The notes beneath the pieces are model-generated. The model did no database searches and was not told the DNA's origin. It worked only from the letters and a program-made list of their open reading frames with translations. DNA of 64,000 nucleotides from Shewanella gaetbuli (GTDB lineage: Bacteria > Pseudomonadota > Gammaproteobacteria > Enterobacterales > Shewanellaceae). A program made the position numbers and the translations under genes. The stretch spans positions 44,220-108,219 of the forward strand of contig NZ_JAKIKP010000013.1 in the NCBI RefSeq assembly GCF_023284065.1. Reading direction: 5' to 3'. Each line of letters opens with the position of its first letter. The stretch's first letter is position 1. Below are positions 18,899 through 28,279 of this stretch, piece after piece.

Positions 18899-20203
18899 TT
18901 ACGCGCGACCGGTAGCCTTGTTCATAAATTCTTCAAATTCGACTGCTTTCTCAGTCACTTTTGCAGATTTTAGTAGTTCTTCAACGGCTTGTTCTTCTAA
19001 AGCAACGTTACGCATGTTTTGCATAAGTTCTTTGTTGCCGTTGTAGTAAGCAACAACTTCAGCTGGATCTTCATAAGCAGAAGCCATAGATTCGATTAAC
19101 GCATTCACGCGATCATCTTCAGCTTTTAATTCGTTAGTTTTGATTACTTCACCTAGAAGTAAACCAATTTTCACACGACGTTCAGCTTGTTCAGTGAATA
19201 AGTCAGCTGGAAGCTCAGGCATGTTTTTAGCGTCGCCACCAAAACGTTGCATAGCTTGTTGACGAAGTACATTTACTTCACCGTCAACTAATGCCGCAGG
19301 AATAGTGATTTCGTTAGCAGCTAATAAACCAGTAATCACTTGCTCTTTAACATTCGCTTTAAGCGCTTGTTCAAGTTCACGAGTCATGTTTTTACGGATT
19401 TCAGCTTTAAGCGCGTCTAAACCACCTTCAGCAATGCCGAATAAAGAAGCAAACTCATCGTTAACTTCTGGTAGGTTAGCTGCTTGAACTTCAGTTAAGG
19501 TGATAACGAACTTAGCCGCTTTACCTTTTAAGTTCTCAGCGTGGTAGTCTTCAGGGAAAGACACTTCAATTTCAAATTCTTCACCGGCTTTATGACCGAT
19601 AACACCGGTTTCAAAACCAGGGATCATACGGTTACTACCAAGTTGAAGTTCGAAATCGTCAGCTTTGCCACCTTCAAACTCTTCGCCATCTACGCTACCA
19701 ATAAAGTTCATTTTAACTTTATCGCCATCAGCTGCTTCACGCTCAACTGCTTCAAAAGTAGCATGCTGTTTGCGTAAAGTTTCGATCATCGCGTCAACAT
19801 CTGAATCATTGACTTCAGCAGTTGGCTTTTCAACTTCAATAGCGTCTAAACCTTGAAGCTCAACTTCAGGATAAACTTCAAAAGTTGCTACGAATTCAAA
19901 AGTGTCACCTTCAACTGCACCTGGAGCAAATACTGGCGCACCTGCTGGGTTTAGTTTTTCAGCCACGATTGCTTCAATGAAGTTACGTTGCATGATTTCG
20001 CCAGTCACATCTTGACGAATTGCCGCACCGTAGCGTTTTTCAATCACTGAAGTCGGTACTTTACCAGGACGGAAGCCAGGAATACGAGCACGCTTGGCTT
20101 CACGTAATAAGTTGTCTTTTACCACTTTTTCAATCTGTTCAGCAGGAACAGAAATGGTCAGGCGACGTTCTAAGCCTTGAGTTGTTTCAACAGAAACTTG
20201 CAT
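18899..20203 (-). CDS. tig: Trigger factor (ribosome-associated chaperone / PPIase)
   Basis: The 434-aa protein begins [14 protein letters not shown] and carries the ribosome-docking signature GFRPGKVP (about residues 43-50), an FKBP-type PPIase domain (about residues 155-240) and a helical C-terminal chaperone cradle. It binds ribosomal protein L23 and shelters nascent chains. The start at 20203 gives the canonical N-terminus; an ATG 17 codons upstream is rejected. It heads the tig-clpP-clpX block. Confidence 0.97.
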   Translation of the reverse strand: MQVSVETTQGLERRLTISVPAEQIEKVVKDNLLREAKRARIPGFRPGKVPTSVIEKRYGAAIRQDVTGEIMQRNFIEAIVAEKLNPAGAPVFAPGAVEGDTFEFVATFEVYPEVELQGLDAIEVEKPTAEVNDSDVDAMIETLRKQHATFEAVEREAADGDKVKMNFIGSVDGEEFEGGKADDFELQLGSNRMIPGFETGVIGHKAGEEFEIEVSFPEDYHAENLKGKAAKFVITLTEVQAANLPEVNDEFASLFGIAEGGLDALKAEIRKNMTRELEQALKANVKEQVITGLLAANEITIPAALVDGEVNVLRQQAMQRFGGDAKNMPELPADLFTEQAERRVKIGLLLGEVIKTNELKAEDDRVNALIESMASAYEDPAEVVAYYNGNKELMQNMRNVALEEQAVEELLKSAKVTEKAVEFEEFMNKATGRA

Positions 20204-20564
20204 TGTTTTACCTCGAAATATGTCTAACTTCCTTTGTAATAGTCGAAAGCTCAACTATTAAACATTCGTTTCTTGAATACCCATTCAGTTGAGAATAAAT
20301 ATTCGATTCTTGAATATGGGTTTGACTACTTGCCCGAACACAGCGAGTTTAATGATACTGAAGACGCTGATGGCACAGATAGCACATAATTGATATTTAT
20401 CAAGACGCGACATTATAGCCACCGTTTTTTGCTTAGTCGAGCATCAATAGCCGCTTTTAGGGCATAAAAAAAGCGACCAATGGTCGCTTTTTTTACAATT
20501 GAACGATAAGTGTTCAATATTTCCTCAGGATAGCAACTATGTATTTTAGTTGTACCTGGAATAA
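20204..20564. other. Intergenic region between tig and the tRNA operon
   Basis: It contains the bidirectional terminator at 20466-20494 and, nearer tig, an AT-rich segment with an imperfect inverted repeat (ACCCATTCA / TGAATATGGGT, about 20280-20327) that could belong to tig control. I see no protein-coding gene here; an ORF at 20413-20643 merely reads through the tRNA-His gene. Confidence 0.5.
20466..20494 (-). terminator. Terminator of the tRNA operon
   Basis: AAAAAAAGCGACCA and TGGTCGCTTTTTTT form a nearly perfect long palindrome with T-runs on both strands, about 70 bp after the tRNA-His gene. Confidence 0.92.
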
Positions 20565-20641
20565 TGGGGTGACTGATGGGGCTCGAACCCACGACAACCG
20601 GAATCACAATCCGGGACTCTACCAACTGAGCTACAATCACC
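20565..20641 (-). tRNA. tRNA-His (GTG anticodon)
   Basis: The 77-nt cloverleaf on the minus strand has the extra 5' G(-1) pairing with C73 that is diagnostic of tRNA-His. Acceptor stem GTGATTG / CAGTCAC, anticodon loop centred on GTG and TTCGAGC T-loop are present, and CCA is encoded. It is the last tRNA of a Pro-Arg-His operon. Confidence 0.97.
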
Positions 20642-20647
20642 ATAATA

Positions 20648-20724
20648 TGGTACGCCCGGCAGGATTCGAACCTGCGACCATCCGCTTAGAAGGCGGATGC
20701 TCTATCCAACTGAGCTACGGGCGC
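20648..20724 (-). tRNA. tRNA-Arg (TCT anticodon)
   Basis: The 77-nt cloverleaf on the minus strand starts GCGCCCG, has D-arm AGCTCAGTTGGATAGAGC, anticodon loop CTTCTAA (TCT), T-arm GCAGGTTCGAATCCTGC and an encoded CCA. Only 6 bp separate it from tRNA-His. Confidence 0.97.
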
Positions 20725-20816
20725 ATAGTACAGCTTCTACTGTATCCTGTCTGGCTGAATAAGTCAGAAACTTATTCTATTATCTGCTCATCATACTAAC
20801 AAGCAAATAATGAAAT

Positions 20817-20893
20817 TGGTCGGTGATAGAGGATTCGAACCTCTGACCCTCTGCTCCCAAAGCAGATGCGCTACCGGGCTGCGCTAATCACCG
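20817..20893 (-). tRNA. tRNA-Pro (TGG anticodon)
   Basis: The 77-nt cloverleaf on the minus strand starts CGGTGAT, has D-arm GCGCAGCCCGGTAGCGC, anticodon loop TTTGGGA (TGG), T-arm AGAGGTTCGAATCCTCT and encoded CCA. It is the first intact tRNA of the operon. A 31-nt copy of its 5' part lies about 100 bp upstream. Confidence 0.97.
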
Positions 20894-20923
20894 AAAATCT
20901 TGCCTAGTATTTTGAGCTTAACT

Positions 20924-20943
20924 TAAAAGAGGGTAAACCCTCT
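20924..20943 (-). terminator. Hairpin between the tRNA-Pro fragment and the intact tRNA-Pro
   Basis: AGAGGG-TAAA-CCCTCT is followed by TTTTAAG on the minus strand and looks like a small intrinsic terminator. It lies downstream of the operon promoter and upstream of the real tRNA-Pro, so it would be an attenuator, or a processing structure left from the broken tRNA. Confidence 0.55.
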
Positions 20944-20966
20944 GTTCCACTCTTTCAAAGAGCCGT

Positions 20967-20997
20967 GATGCGCTACCGGGCTGCGCTAATCACCGAA
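20967..20997 (-). pseudogene. tRNA-Pro 5'-half fragment in the tRNA operon leader
   Basis: These 31 nt are identical to the first 29 nt of the neighbouring tRNA-Pro plus two upstream bases, covering the 5' acceptor strand and whole D-arm. After CATC the match is lost apart from a short CAGAGGGT block (20937-20944), and there is no T-arm or CCA. It is therefore a remnant or a partial duplication. It lies inside the predicted leader transcript of the operon. Confidence 0.8.
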
Positions 20998-21054
20998 TGT
21001 TCTATTAAGCTTGTCTACAATCATTGCTGAACGACTCACTCGAGAACGGAGCGC

Positions 21055-21083
21055 ATCTTAGCGAGTCACTTTGCTATCGTCAA
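21055..21083 (-). promoter_or_regulatory. Sigma-70 promoter of the tRNA operon with stringent-type discriminator
   Basis: On the minus strand TTGACG (21078-21083), a 17-bp spacer and TAAGAT (21055-21060) are followed by GCGCTCCG, a GC-rich discriminator typical of stable-RNA promoters. An A-rich tract just upstream resembles an UP element. The leader to tRNA-Pro is about 155 nt. Confidence 0.8.
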
Positions 21084-21264
21084 CGATTTTTTTTAGCAAT
21101 TTGTTTATATGCTGGTTTAAGCAGCAAAAAAGGTGATTAGCATCATAGTGCGAATAGTTTATTCACACTATTTTAATAGTCTAGCAAATGACACATTTCT
21201 ATACGCCTGTTAGAATAGCGTCCGATTTATGATCCCCGCGAAATTTAAAGGAACCTCAACAGCC

Positions 21265-22119
21265 ATGTCTGCTCAAATCATTGACGGTAAAGCAATCGCA
21301 CAATCTATTCGCAGTACCTTGAAACAAAAAGTCGCCGCTAGGAAAGAAGCCGGTCTTCGTGTTCCAGGGCTTGCAGTGATCCTCGTAGGCTGTGATGCCG
21401 CATCACAAGTTTATGTCGGCAGTAAAAGAAAAGCGTGTGAAGAAGTTGGCTTTGAATCGCAATCTTTTGATCTAGATGCATCTACCTCTGAAGCTGACTT
21501 ATTAGCATTAATTGATAAATGTAATGCTGATACAGCCATTGATGGCATTTTGGTTCAATTACCATTACCGGCTCATATTGATGACTCAAAAGTGATTGAG
21601 CGCATACGTCCAGATAAAGATGTCGATGGTTTCCACCCTTATAATGTAGGACGTCTAGCTCAACGTATTCCAGTATTACGTTCTTGTACGCCTATGGGGG
21701 TTATGACCCTGATCAAATCAACCGGCATTGATACCTATGGTTTAGATGCGACGGTTGTTGGTGCGTCAAATATTGTTGGTCGCCCGATGACATTAGAGTT
21801 ATTACTCGCGGGCTGCACAACGACCACTTGTCATCGCTTCACAAAAAACCTTGAGCAAAAAGTGCGCCAAGCGGATTTAGTCGTTGTTGCAGTAGGTAAA
21901 CCCGGTTTTATTCCTGGAGATTGGATTAAACCTGGTGCAATAGTAATTGATGTGGGCATTAATCGTTTAGATGACGGTAAATTAGTGGGTGATGTACAAT
22001 ATGAAGTGGCAGAGCAAAATGCCGCCTTTATTACCCCAGTACCTGGTGGTGTAGGCCCGATGACAATTGCTAGTCTTCTAGAAAATACCTTGTATGCATG
22101 CGAAGAGTACCATAGTTAA
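21265..22119 (+). CDS. folD: Bifunctional methylenetetrahydrofolate dehydrogenase / cyclohydrolase FolD
   Basis: The 284-aa enzyme interconverts 5,10-methylene-, methenyl- and 10-formyl-tetrahydrofolate using NADP. It begins [11 protein letters not shown] after the initiator, has the catalytic Tyr/Lys region ([13 protein letters not shown], about residues 50-62), the family motif [13 protein letters not shown] and the nucleotide-binding segment [12 protein letters not shown], and ends with the signature [16 protein letters not shown]. The start at 21265 fits the family; an upstream ATG at 21229 would add 12 unusual residues. Confidence 0.97.
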   Translation: MSAQIIDGKAIAQSIRSTLKQKVAARKEAGLRVPGLAVILVGCDAASQVYVGSKRKACEEVGFESQSFDLDASTSEADLLALIDKCNADTAIDGILVQLPLPAHIDDSKVIERIRPDKDVDGFHPYNVGRLAQRIPVLRSCTPMGVMTLIKSTGIDTYGLDATVVGASNIVGRPMTLELLLAGCTTTTCHRFTKNLEQKVRQADLVVVAVGKPGFIPGDWIKPGAIVIDVGINRLDDGKLVGDVQYEVAEQNAAFITPVPGGVGPMTIASLLENTLYACEEYHS

Positions 22120-22144
22120 TTACTTCACCATGATTTACGAGCCC

Positions 22145-22174
22145 AAAAAAGCCTGCATTTATGCAGGCTTTTTT
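22145..22174. terminator. Bidirectional terminator between folD and cysS
   Basis: AAAAAAGCCTGCAT and ATGCAGGCTTTTTT form a perfect stem with T-runs on both strands, placed between the convergent folD and cysS stops. Confidence 0.93.
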
Positions 22175-22187
22175 GTACAGAGGGTAA

Positions 22188-23567
22188 TTATTTTTTACGC
22201 CAAGTTGTACCGCTAGGGCCATCTTCTAAAATTACACCTAACTCGTTTAATCTATCACGTGCAACGTCAGCAGCAGGCCAATCTTTTTCAACTCTAGCGC
22301 GGTTACGCTCAACAATTAGCGCTTCAATTTCAGCAACTTCGTCGTCACTCCCCTGCCCTTTAAAGAAAGCTTCTGGCGTTTGACATGCTAAACCTAAGAC
22401 GTCAGTTAATTGTTTTAAGCTTACGCCTAACGCCGAAGCTGCAGTCATATCTGTTAACTTAAGACGGTTAATCTCACGTACCATATCAAACAATACTGAA
22501 TAAGCTTCTGGAGTATTAAAGTCATCATCCATTGCCAGCTTAAATTTAGCGACGTATTCGTCAGCATTGGCAGGCGCAACCGTTAAATCAAGATCTTTAA
22601 ACGCAGTATATAAACGTTCAAGTGCTGCACGAGCTTGCTTTAAGTTATCTTCAGAATAATTTAACTGACTGCGGTAATGACCAGATAACAAGAAATAGCG
22701 CACAGTTTCAGGATCATAATGCTCAAGCACATCACGAATAGTGAAGAAGTTACCTAATGACTTAGACATCTTTTCACGATCAACCATCACCATACCAGAA
22801 TGCATCCAGTAGTTTACATAAGGCGTATCATGGGCACAGCATGATTGAGCAATTTCATTTTCATGGTGTGGGAACTGTAAATCTGAACCACCCCCATGAA
22901 TGTCAAAATGCACACCCAAATGTTTGCTGTTCATTGCAGAGCATTCAATATGCCATCCTGGGCGACCTGGCCCCCAAGGAGATTCCCACGTAGGCTCACC
23001 TGGTTTAGACATTTTCCATAACACAAAATCCATTGGGTTTTGCTTGTTATGGTCAACTTCAACACGGGCACCCGCCTGTAGTTGATCTAAATTTTGTCCA
23101 GATAAACGCCCATACTCTTTGTAAGAAGCCACACTAAACAATACATCACCGTCAGGGGCAACATAAGCATGACCACGGTCTAATAAACGTTGCACCATAT
23201 CAATGATTTCTGGCATATGTAACGTTGCTTTAGGCTCAAAGTCAGGACGAACCATATTTAGCGCGTCAAAGTCTTTATGCATTTCAGCCGTTAAACGCTC
23301 TGTTAATGCTTCACACGACTCATTATTTTCATTAGCGCGTTTGATAATTTTATCGTCAACATCGGTAATATTACGTTGAAAATTAACGTCATAACCGATG
23401 TAACGTAAATAGCGGACTATCATGTCAAAAGAAACAAAAGTACGACCATGACCGATGTGACATAAGTCATAAATAGTAACGCCACAAACATACATTCCAA
23501 TTTTACCTGGATTGATGGGTTTAAATTCTTGTTTTTCACGGCTAATACTGTTGTAGATCTTTAACAT
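22188..23567 (-). CDS. cysS: Cysteinyl-tRNA synthetase
   Basis: The 459-aa class I synthetase has the zinc ligand Cys in GMYVCGVT (about residue 28), the HIGH-like HIGHGRT (about residues 37-43), zinc-site residues in WHIECSAM and HHENEIAQS, and KMSKS in [13 protein letters not shown] (about residue 266). It charges tRNA-Cys in the cytoplasm. Length equals the E. coli enzyme within two residues. It is divergent from ppiB, the usual enterobacterial neighbour. Confidence 0.98.
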   Translation of the reverse strand: MLKIYNSISREKQEFKPINPGKIGMYVCGVTIYDLCHIGHGRTFVSFDMIVRYLRYIGYDVNFQRNITDVDDKIIKRANENNESCEALTERLTAEMHKDFDALNMVRPDFEPKATLHMPEIIDMVQRLLDRGHAYVAPDGDVLFSVASYKEYGRLSGQNLDQLQAGARVEVDHNKQNPMDFVLWKMSKPGEPTWESPWGPGRPGWHIECSAMNSKHLGVHFDIHGGGSDLQFPHHENEIAQSCCAHDTPYVNYWMHSGMVMVDREKMSKSLGNFFTIRDVLEHYDPETVRYFLLSGHYRSQLNYSEDNLKQARAALERLYTAFKDLDLTVAPANADEYVAKFKLAMDDDFNTPEAYSVLFDMVREINRLKLTDMTAASALGVSLKQLTDVLGLACQTPEAFFKGQGSDDEVAEIEALIVERNRARVEKDWPAADVARDRLNELGVILEDGPSGTTWRKK

Positions 23568-23709
23568 CGAGGTTCTCTTGTATACACGTTTAGTAGAAAT
23601 AATATTGCTGCTGAGTCTACCATGATGTACATAGTTTTGAACACCGCACTTTATGAGTCATGCAAGATAAGTTAGAATCGCGCCACTAATTTCATATAAG
23701 TGAGATCTT

Positions 23710-24201
23710 ATGATTACTTTACATACCAATTTTGGCGATATTTCTTTGCAACTCGATGCAGAAAAAGCACCTATTACTGCAGCAAACTTTATGAAGTATG
23801 TTGAAGAAGGATTCTACGACGGTACCATTTTTCACCGTGTTATTGATGGATTCATGATCCAAGGTGGTGGTTTTACTGAAAGCATGGATCAAAAACGTGG
23901 TAACGCCGCGATTCAAAATGAAGCCAGCAACGGATTATCAAACCGTAAAGGCACTATCGCTATGGCGCGCACATCTGACCCACATTCAGCAACAGCTCAG
24001 TTCTTTATCAATATTAATGACAACACCTTCTTAGACTTTAAGTCAGAAACAAGCCAAGGCTGGGGTTACTGTGTATTCGGTGAAGTTGTTGAAGGCATGG
24101 ATATCGTTGAAAAAATTAAAGGCGTCGCTACTGGTAACCATGGTATGCATCAAGACGTACCTTTAGAAGCAGTCGTTATTCAAAGCGTTACAGTTAAATA
24201 A
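23710..24201 (+). CDS. ppiB: Cytoplasmic cyclophilin-type peptidyl-prolyl isomerase B
   Basis: The 163-aa protein has no signal peptide, which marks it as the cytosolic PpiB rather than the periplasmic PpiA. Cyclophilin motifs are [13 protein letters not shown] (about residues 40-52) and ATAQFFINI (about residues 97-105) with the catalytic arginine in FHRV. It is followed after 3 bp by lpxH, so the two are probably co-transcribed as in E. coli. Confidence 0.96.
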   Translation: MITLHTNFGDISLQLDAEKAPITAANFMKYVEEGFYDGTIFHRVIDGFMIQGGGFTESMDQKRGNAAIQNEASNGLSNRKGTIAMARTSDPHSATAQFFININDNTFLDFKSETSQGWGYCVFGEVVEGMDIVEKIKGVATGNHGMHQDVPLEAVVIQSVTVK

Positions 24202-24204
24202 TTA

Positions 24205-24939
24205 ATGCGTACCGCCTTTGTGGGGGATTTGCACTTAAGTGCAGATCGCCCCGATATCACCCAAGCATTTTTACACTTTCTCAAGCACGGATTAGATAAT
24301 GTTGAGTGCCTATACATTATTGGAGATTTGTTTGAGGTGTGGATGGGTGATGATATTGCCGAACCTTTCTCAAAAGAAATTGCCTCTGCCATTAAGCAAG
24401 TATCATTAACCATTCCTGTTTATTTTATCCAAGGTAATCGAGATTTTTTAGTAGGTAAAGCCTATTGTCAGCAAGCTGGAATGGTCTTGCTTCCTGATAC
24501 CTATCAATCCAATTTATATGGTACTCAAACCGTTATTTTACATGGTGACAGCCTGTGTACTTTAGACGTTAGCTACCAACGATTCAGACGCTTTAGAAGC
24601 ATTGGCATAGTACGATGGATATATGCGCACTTACCTCGACAAACACGGTTAAATATTGCAGCTAAAATTCGTAAGAAAAGCCAGCAAAGTAATCAACAAA
24701 AGCACTATCAAATCATGGACGTCGAACTTAGCGCAGTAGACAAGCTGTTACAACAAACAGGCTGCCAGCGTATGATTCACGGTCACACTCATCGACCTGC
24801 TATTCATGAGTTAAGCAATAATAAACAGCGTGTTGTAGTTGGTGACTGGTATACTCATGGCAGTGTGCTATATGTAAATAGTCAGGGTTGTGAACTGATT
24901 CAACTGCCTTTTAAAGATCAACAAACAGATCCCCGATAA
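24205..24939 (+). CDS. lpxH: UDP-2,3-diacylglucosamine diphosphatase LpxH
   Basis: The 244-aa calcineurin-like phosphoesterase makes lipid X in lipid A synthesis at the cytoplasmic face of the inner membrane. The dimetal motifs appear in order: GDLHLS (about residues 7-12), GDLFEVWMGDD (about 40-50), GNRDF (about 79-83), HGDSLCT (about 113-119) and HGHTHRP (about 192-198). It is tightly coupled to ppiB. The last codons and stop overlap a palindromic element (24929-24953). Confidence 0.96.
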   Translation: MRTAFVGDLHLSADRPDITQAFLHFLKHGLDNVECLYIIGDLFEVWMGDDIAEPFSKEIASAIKQVSLTIPVYFIQGNRDFLVGKAYCQQAGMVLLPDTYQSNLYGTQTVILHGDSLCTLDVSYQRFRRFRSIGIVRWIYAHLPRQTRLNIAAKIRKKSQQSNQQKHYQIMDVELSAVDKLLQQTGCQRMIHGHTHRPAIHELSNNKQRVVVGDWYTHGSVLYVNSQGCELIQLPFKDQQTDPR

Positions 24940-24953
24940 AAGAACTCGGGGAT
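24929..24953. repeat. REP-like palindrome overlapping the lpxH stop
   Basis: ATCCCCGA and TCGGGGAT form an 8-bp stem around a 9-nt loop and are followed by GACG. The sequence resembles the widespread intergenic palindromes of the TCATCCCCG type. It has no T-run. Confidence 0.55.
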
Positions 24954-25083
24954 GACGCATTTAAGTTCAATCCATTCCCCATAGGCATGAGCTTTAAAAA
25001 CTCACTCCAAGAATCTCCATAACTACGTTGTTCTGATGAGACACATATTTAAGTTGTTCCAATAATGCCTATATAACACGTCA

Positions 25084-25108
25084 TTCCGGCAATGCTTGTG
25101 AGCCGGAA
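25084..25108. repeat. REP-like palindrome downstream of lpxH
   Basis: TTCCGGC and GCCGGAA form a 7-bp stem around an 11-nt loop, preceded by CGTCA. It faces the element at 24929-24953: the GATGACG end of the first is complementary in layout to the CGTCAT end of this one, giving a two-palindrome unit between lpxH and miaE. Confidence 0.55.
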
Positions 25109-25157
25109 CCTGTAGTTAATCAAACCACTCTTTAAAAGCCACGGTTTAAATAAAGGA

Positions 25158-25925
25158 TCAAGCCACTGGCGAACCACTGTGAAAACAAAAAGCTTCATCA
25201 TCCGATAAAATCAACTCAGCTTCTTGCACTTTAAAATAGGCAATGCGTTCGCTAATATCTTCACCAGCAACATCTCGTGCCAATGATAAATAATCTTGAT
25301 AATGCCTAGCCTCAGAACGAAGCAACGAAACATAAAATCGATTTAATTCATCATCTAAATGGGGCGCTAACTTGGCAAAGCGCTCACAGGAACGCGCCTC
25401 AATAAATGCGCCAATAATCAATTTGTCTACCATAGTGGCGGGTTCAAAGGTTCTTACATGGCTCATTAACCCCTTGGCATATCGTCCTGCACGCATATTG
25501 CGATATTCGATATTTCTAGCAGACATAATTTGCAGTACTTGCTCAAAATGATGAAACTCTTCTTTAATTAAGCGCACCATTTTAATCATTAAGTCTTCAC
25601 TAATGGCTAGCTTTTCGCTTGGTACAAGGTCCGCGGTAATGTCATTTTTCTTAACATCACGCTGTAAAAACTGGTTAATATTACGATCTTTGTTATAAAC
25701 AAAATCCTCATAGGGCTTTGCCCAAGCTAACAAGATATGTGAACTTTGCTTATCAATCGCATACTTGCGAATCATAAACATTGCCGTTTGAGCAGCTTTT
25801 AGCTCACAGTTACAATGATCAATTAATAATTCAGTTAATTGCTCTGGCTTTTTAGCTCGTTCAATCCAAGCATCGGGTGTTTCACATCCTAAAAAGTCAT
25901 AAATTGGGGCTAAAAGTTGTTGCAT
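25158..25925 (-). CDS. miaE: tRNA-(ms2io6A)-hydroxylase MiaE
   Basis: The 255-aa non-haem di-iron protein hydroxylates the isopentenyl group of ms2i6A37 in tRNAs reading UNN codons. Ferritin-like iron ligands are visible in CELKAAQ (about residue 40), EEFHHFEQV (about residues 125-133), EARSCERF (about 170-177) and EARHYQDY (about 203-210). It is convergent with ppiB-lpxH and stands alone. The sequence is a full-length family member; the N-terminal MQQLLAPIYDFLG also fits. Confidence 0.93.
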   Translation of the reverse strand: MQQLLAPIYDFLGCETPDAWIERAKKPEQLTELLIDHCNCELKAAQTAMFMIRKYAIDKQSSHILLAWAKPYEDFVYNKDRNINQFLQRDVKKNDITADLVPSEKLAISEDLMIKMVRLIKEEFHHFEQVLQIMSARNIEYRNMRAGRYAKGLMSHVRTFEPATMVDKLIIGAFIEARSCERFAKLAPHLDDELNRFYVSLLRSEARHYQDYLSLARDVAGEDISERIAYFKVQEAELILSDDEAFCFHSGSPVA

Positions 25926-26246
25926 TAATTACTCATTCATCCGAATTCAATATCGCTATGATACCTTTCAAGCAACCTTTTCTGAAGCCAATTGCGTATT
26001 ACAACTTGACGAAACGCATTTTATGTTTAATAAATAGACTAAGCGCGGTTTAATTTTTGCGCTAAAGCAATCACCTTAAGTGGATAGACTTCAAATTGGG
26101 AATGAAGTCATTACTTAGCAATTTACTAGTCAATTTTGATAGTGCTAAGTATGTGTTGGGCTGATTAAGGCGATTGAAAAGAGCTGAAGTCAGTTCGTCT
26201 GTAGTTTGGCGAGCTTGTAGTTATGTGCTAAACAAGGATAACAATA
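25926..26246. other. Intergenic region between divergent miaE and the Yip1 gene
   Basis: The region should hold promoters for both genes. A long inverted repeat, ACTTAGCA / TGCTAAGT (about 26112-26150), surrounds an inner ACTAGT-like arm, suggesting a folded leader or operator. No gene is visible; a frame at 26221-26442 on minus is the antisense of the Yip1 gene. Confidence 0.4.
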
Positions 26247-26843
26247 ATGATTCTAAATCACTTAATGGGTCTATACACTCACCCAAAACAAGAGTGGGAA
26301 ACAATTGAAAAAAATCACGAAGCGCTAAAAAGCAGTTTAAGTCATGTGTTACTAATCGCCTTAATTCCGGCAATTTGCTCCTATTTCGCCACCGCACACA
26401 TTGGATGGAATCCCGGTGCTGGTGAGCCTCTATTCCTAACAAGTCAAAGTGCTATGTTTATGTCTATTGGCATGTATTTTGGTTTAATTGGTGGTGTACT
26501 TGCCTTAGCATATCTCGCATTTTGGATGGGTAAGACTTTCGATGCGAACCCAACTTACACTCAAGCACTTGAACTTGCTGCATATACTGCAACACCTTTA
26601 TTTATGGTAGGTTTTGCGGCTCTTTATCCGGTTTTGTGGTTTATTATGATGGTCGGCTTGGTTGGTTTAGCCTACTCTGTATATCTGCTCTATGCGGGTG
26701 TACCAATTATTATGAACATTCCTGAAGAAAAAGGCTTTATTTATGCTAGCTCAGTGGTCACCGCAGGGTTAGTTTTATTAGTCGCCCTTATGGCATCAAG
26801 TGTCATTTTATGGAGTTTAGGCTTTGGTCCTATGATGCAGTAA
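26247..26843 (+). CDS. Yip1-family inner-membrane protein
   Basis: The 198-aa protein has five or six hydrophobic segments (about residues 31-50, 70-95, 110-140, 140-155 and 168-193) and the Yip1 feature of a short N-terminus with P..EW (HPKQEWETIEKN). Bacterial Yip1-domain proteins have no assigned function. The ribosome-binding site AAGGA precedes ATG 26247. It appears monocistronic, with a shared terminator against fabB. Confidence 0.8.
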   Translation: MILNHLMGLYTHPKQEWETIEKNHEALKSSLSHVLLIALIPAICSYFATAHIGWNPGAGEPLFLTSQSAMFMSIGMYFGLIGGVLALAYLAFWMGKTFDANPTYTQALELAAYTATPLFMVGFAALYPVLWFIMMVGLVGLAYSVYLLYAGVPIIMNIPEEKGFIYASSVVTAGLVLLVALMASSVILWSLGFGPMMQ

Positions 26844-26882
26844 CGATGCAATAACGGCAAATTGAGTCATCAAATTCCCATT

Positions 26883-26911
26883 AAAAAACCAGTCTCACGA
26901 CTGGTTTTTTT
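26883..26911. terminator. Bidirectional terminator between the Yip1 gene and fabB
   Basis: AAAAAACCAGTC / GACTGGTTTTTT with a TCAC loop has T-runs on both strands between convergent genes. Confidence 0.92.
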
Positions 26912-26934
26912 AGGTTCATATTAAGTCTATAGGG

Positions 26935-28146
26935 TTACTTATACTTACGCATTACTAAAGTTGCGTTAGTACCACCAAACCCAAAACTGTTACTCATAAT
27001 GGTATTCAGTTCGGTTTCACGAAGCTCGCGTACAACCGGAATATCTTTAGCTTGCTCATCAATATTTTCAATGTTGATGCTTGGTGCAATAAAGCTGTTT
27101 TCCATCATTAACAAGCTATAAATCGCTTCATGAACACCTGCAGCACCTAAAGCATGACCCGTTAATGACTTAGTTGACGCAACAGGTGGAATATTATCAG
27201 TAAACACGGTGCGTAATGCTTCAAGTTCACGCACATCACCAACCGGAGTAGATGTACCGTGTGAGTTAACATAATCAATTGGAGTATCAACATCGGCAAG
27301 TGCCATTTGCATACAACGCACAGCACCTTCACCAGATGGCGCAACCATATCATACCCGTCAGATGAAGCACCGTAGCCTATCACTTCTGCATAAATTTTA
27401 GCGCCACGAGCCAAAGCATGCTCTAGCTCTTCAACAACAACGATACCGCCGCCGCCTGAAATCACAAAACCATCACGGTCTGCATCATAAGTACGTGACG
27501 CTTTAGTTGGGTTATCATTATATTTAGTAGATAACGCACCCATCGCATCAAAGCCCATGGTAAGTGTCCAATCAACCTCTTCTGAACCACCAGCAAATAC
27601 CATATCTTGCTTACCCATTTGAATAAGCTCAACAGCATGGCCAATACAATGAGCCGAGGTTGCACAAGCTGAGCTGATTGAATAGTTAACACCTTTGATT
27701 TTGAACGGCGTTGCTAAACAAGCACTAGCTGTACTAGACATAATACGAGGGACAATATAAGGACCAACACGTTTCACGCCTTTTGCACGTAATGTATCAG
27801 CGGCTTGAACTTGGTTTGATGACGATGCACCACCAGTGCCAACAACAATACCCACACGGTGATCTGAATACTGCTCTTCTGTTAAATTTGCATCAGCAAT
27901 AGCTTCGTTCATTGCTATATAAGCATAAGCGGCTGCATCGCCCATAAAACGTAATGCTTTACGATCAATGTGGTCAGCTGGGTTAATTTTAATATCCCCC
28001 CAAACATGACTGCGCAGTTGCATTTCTTCAAACTGATCTGAATGGGTAATACCACTACGACCCGCTTTTAGAGAATCAGTTACTTCTTGCTTGTTATTAC
28101 CGATACTTGAAACTACACCTAGACCGGTGATCACGACTCTTTTCAT
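26935..28146 (-). CDS. fabB: 3-oxoacyl-ACP synthase I (FabB)
   Basis: The 403-aa condensing enzyme elongates fatty acids and is needed for unsaturated ones. The Cys-His-His active site is visible: [10 protein letters not shown] (about residue 163), [11 protein letters not shown] (about 298) and [11 protein letters not shown] (about 333). It begins [10 protein letters not shown], so the ATG at 28146 is preferred to one five codons upstream that lacks a ribosome-binding site. FabB rather than FabF is inferred from the N-terminus and lone position. It is divergent from mnmC, as in many gammaproteobacteria. Confidence 0.95.
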   Translation of the reverse strand: MKRVVITGLGVVSSIGNNKQEVTDSLKAGRSGITHSDQFEEMQLRSHVWGDIKINPADHIDRKALRFMGDAAAYAYIAMNEAIADANLTEEQYSDHRVGIVVGTGGASSSNQVQAADTLRAKGVKRVGPYIVPRIMSSTASACLATPFKIKGVNYSISSACATSAHCIGHAVELIQMGKQDMVFAGGSEEVDWTLTMGFDAMGALSTKYNDNPTKASRTYDADRDGFVISGGGGIVVVEELEHALARGAKIYAEVIGYGASSDGYDMVAPSGEGAVRCMQMALADVDTPIDYVNSHGTSTPVGDVRELEALRTVFTDNIPPVASTKSLTGHALGAAGVHEAIYSLLMMENSFIAPSINIENIDEQAKDIPVVRELRETELNTIMSNSFGFGGTNATLVMRKYK

Positions 28147-28279
28147 TATATTGATATCCATTTGGTAGATGTCGGCACTTAATTGCGGCCAATAATATCT
28201 GTTTTAGCGCTTTTAAGTGGTCAGCTTTCCATAAACACAGGTAAAATAATGCCAATTATTCCTGTATGAGTAAAATATT

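Larger units (their letters stand above)
20894..21264. other. Intergenic region between the tRNA operon and folD
   Basis: It holds the tRNA operon leader with the hairpin (20924-20943), the tRNA-Pro 5' fragment (20967-20997) and the operon promoter (21055-21083) on the minus strand. The remainder, about 21090-21264, should contain the folD promoter on the plus strand, which I cannot place confidently. No protein gene is visible. Confidence 0.6.

Noticed and set aside
20413..20799. ORFs across the tRNA genes (20413-20643 minus, 20539-20799 plus)
   Set aside because: They simply translate the tRNA-His and tRNA-Arg sequences; the familiar false peptides such as GARTHDNRNHNPGLYQLSY arise from tRNA genes.
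21229..21264. Earlier folD start at ATG 21229
   Set aside because: It would add 12 residues not found in FolD proteins; ATG 21265 gives the conserved AQIIDGK start.
28212..28232. FadR-like AAGTGGTCAGCTTTCC between fabB and mnmC
   Set aside because: Only one half-site (TGGTC) resembles the FadR consensus, so I cannot support an operator.
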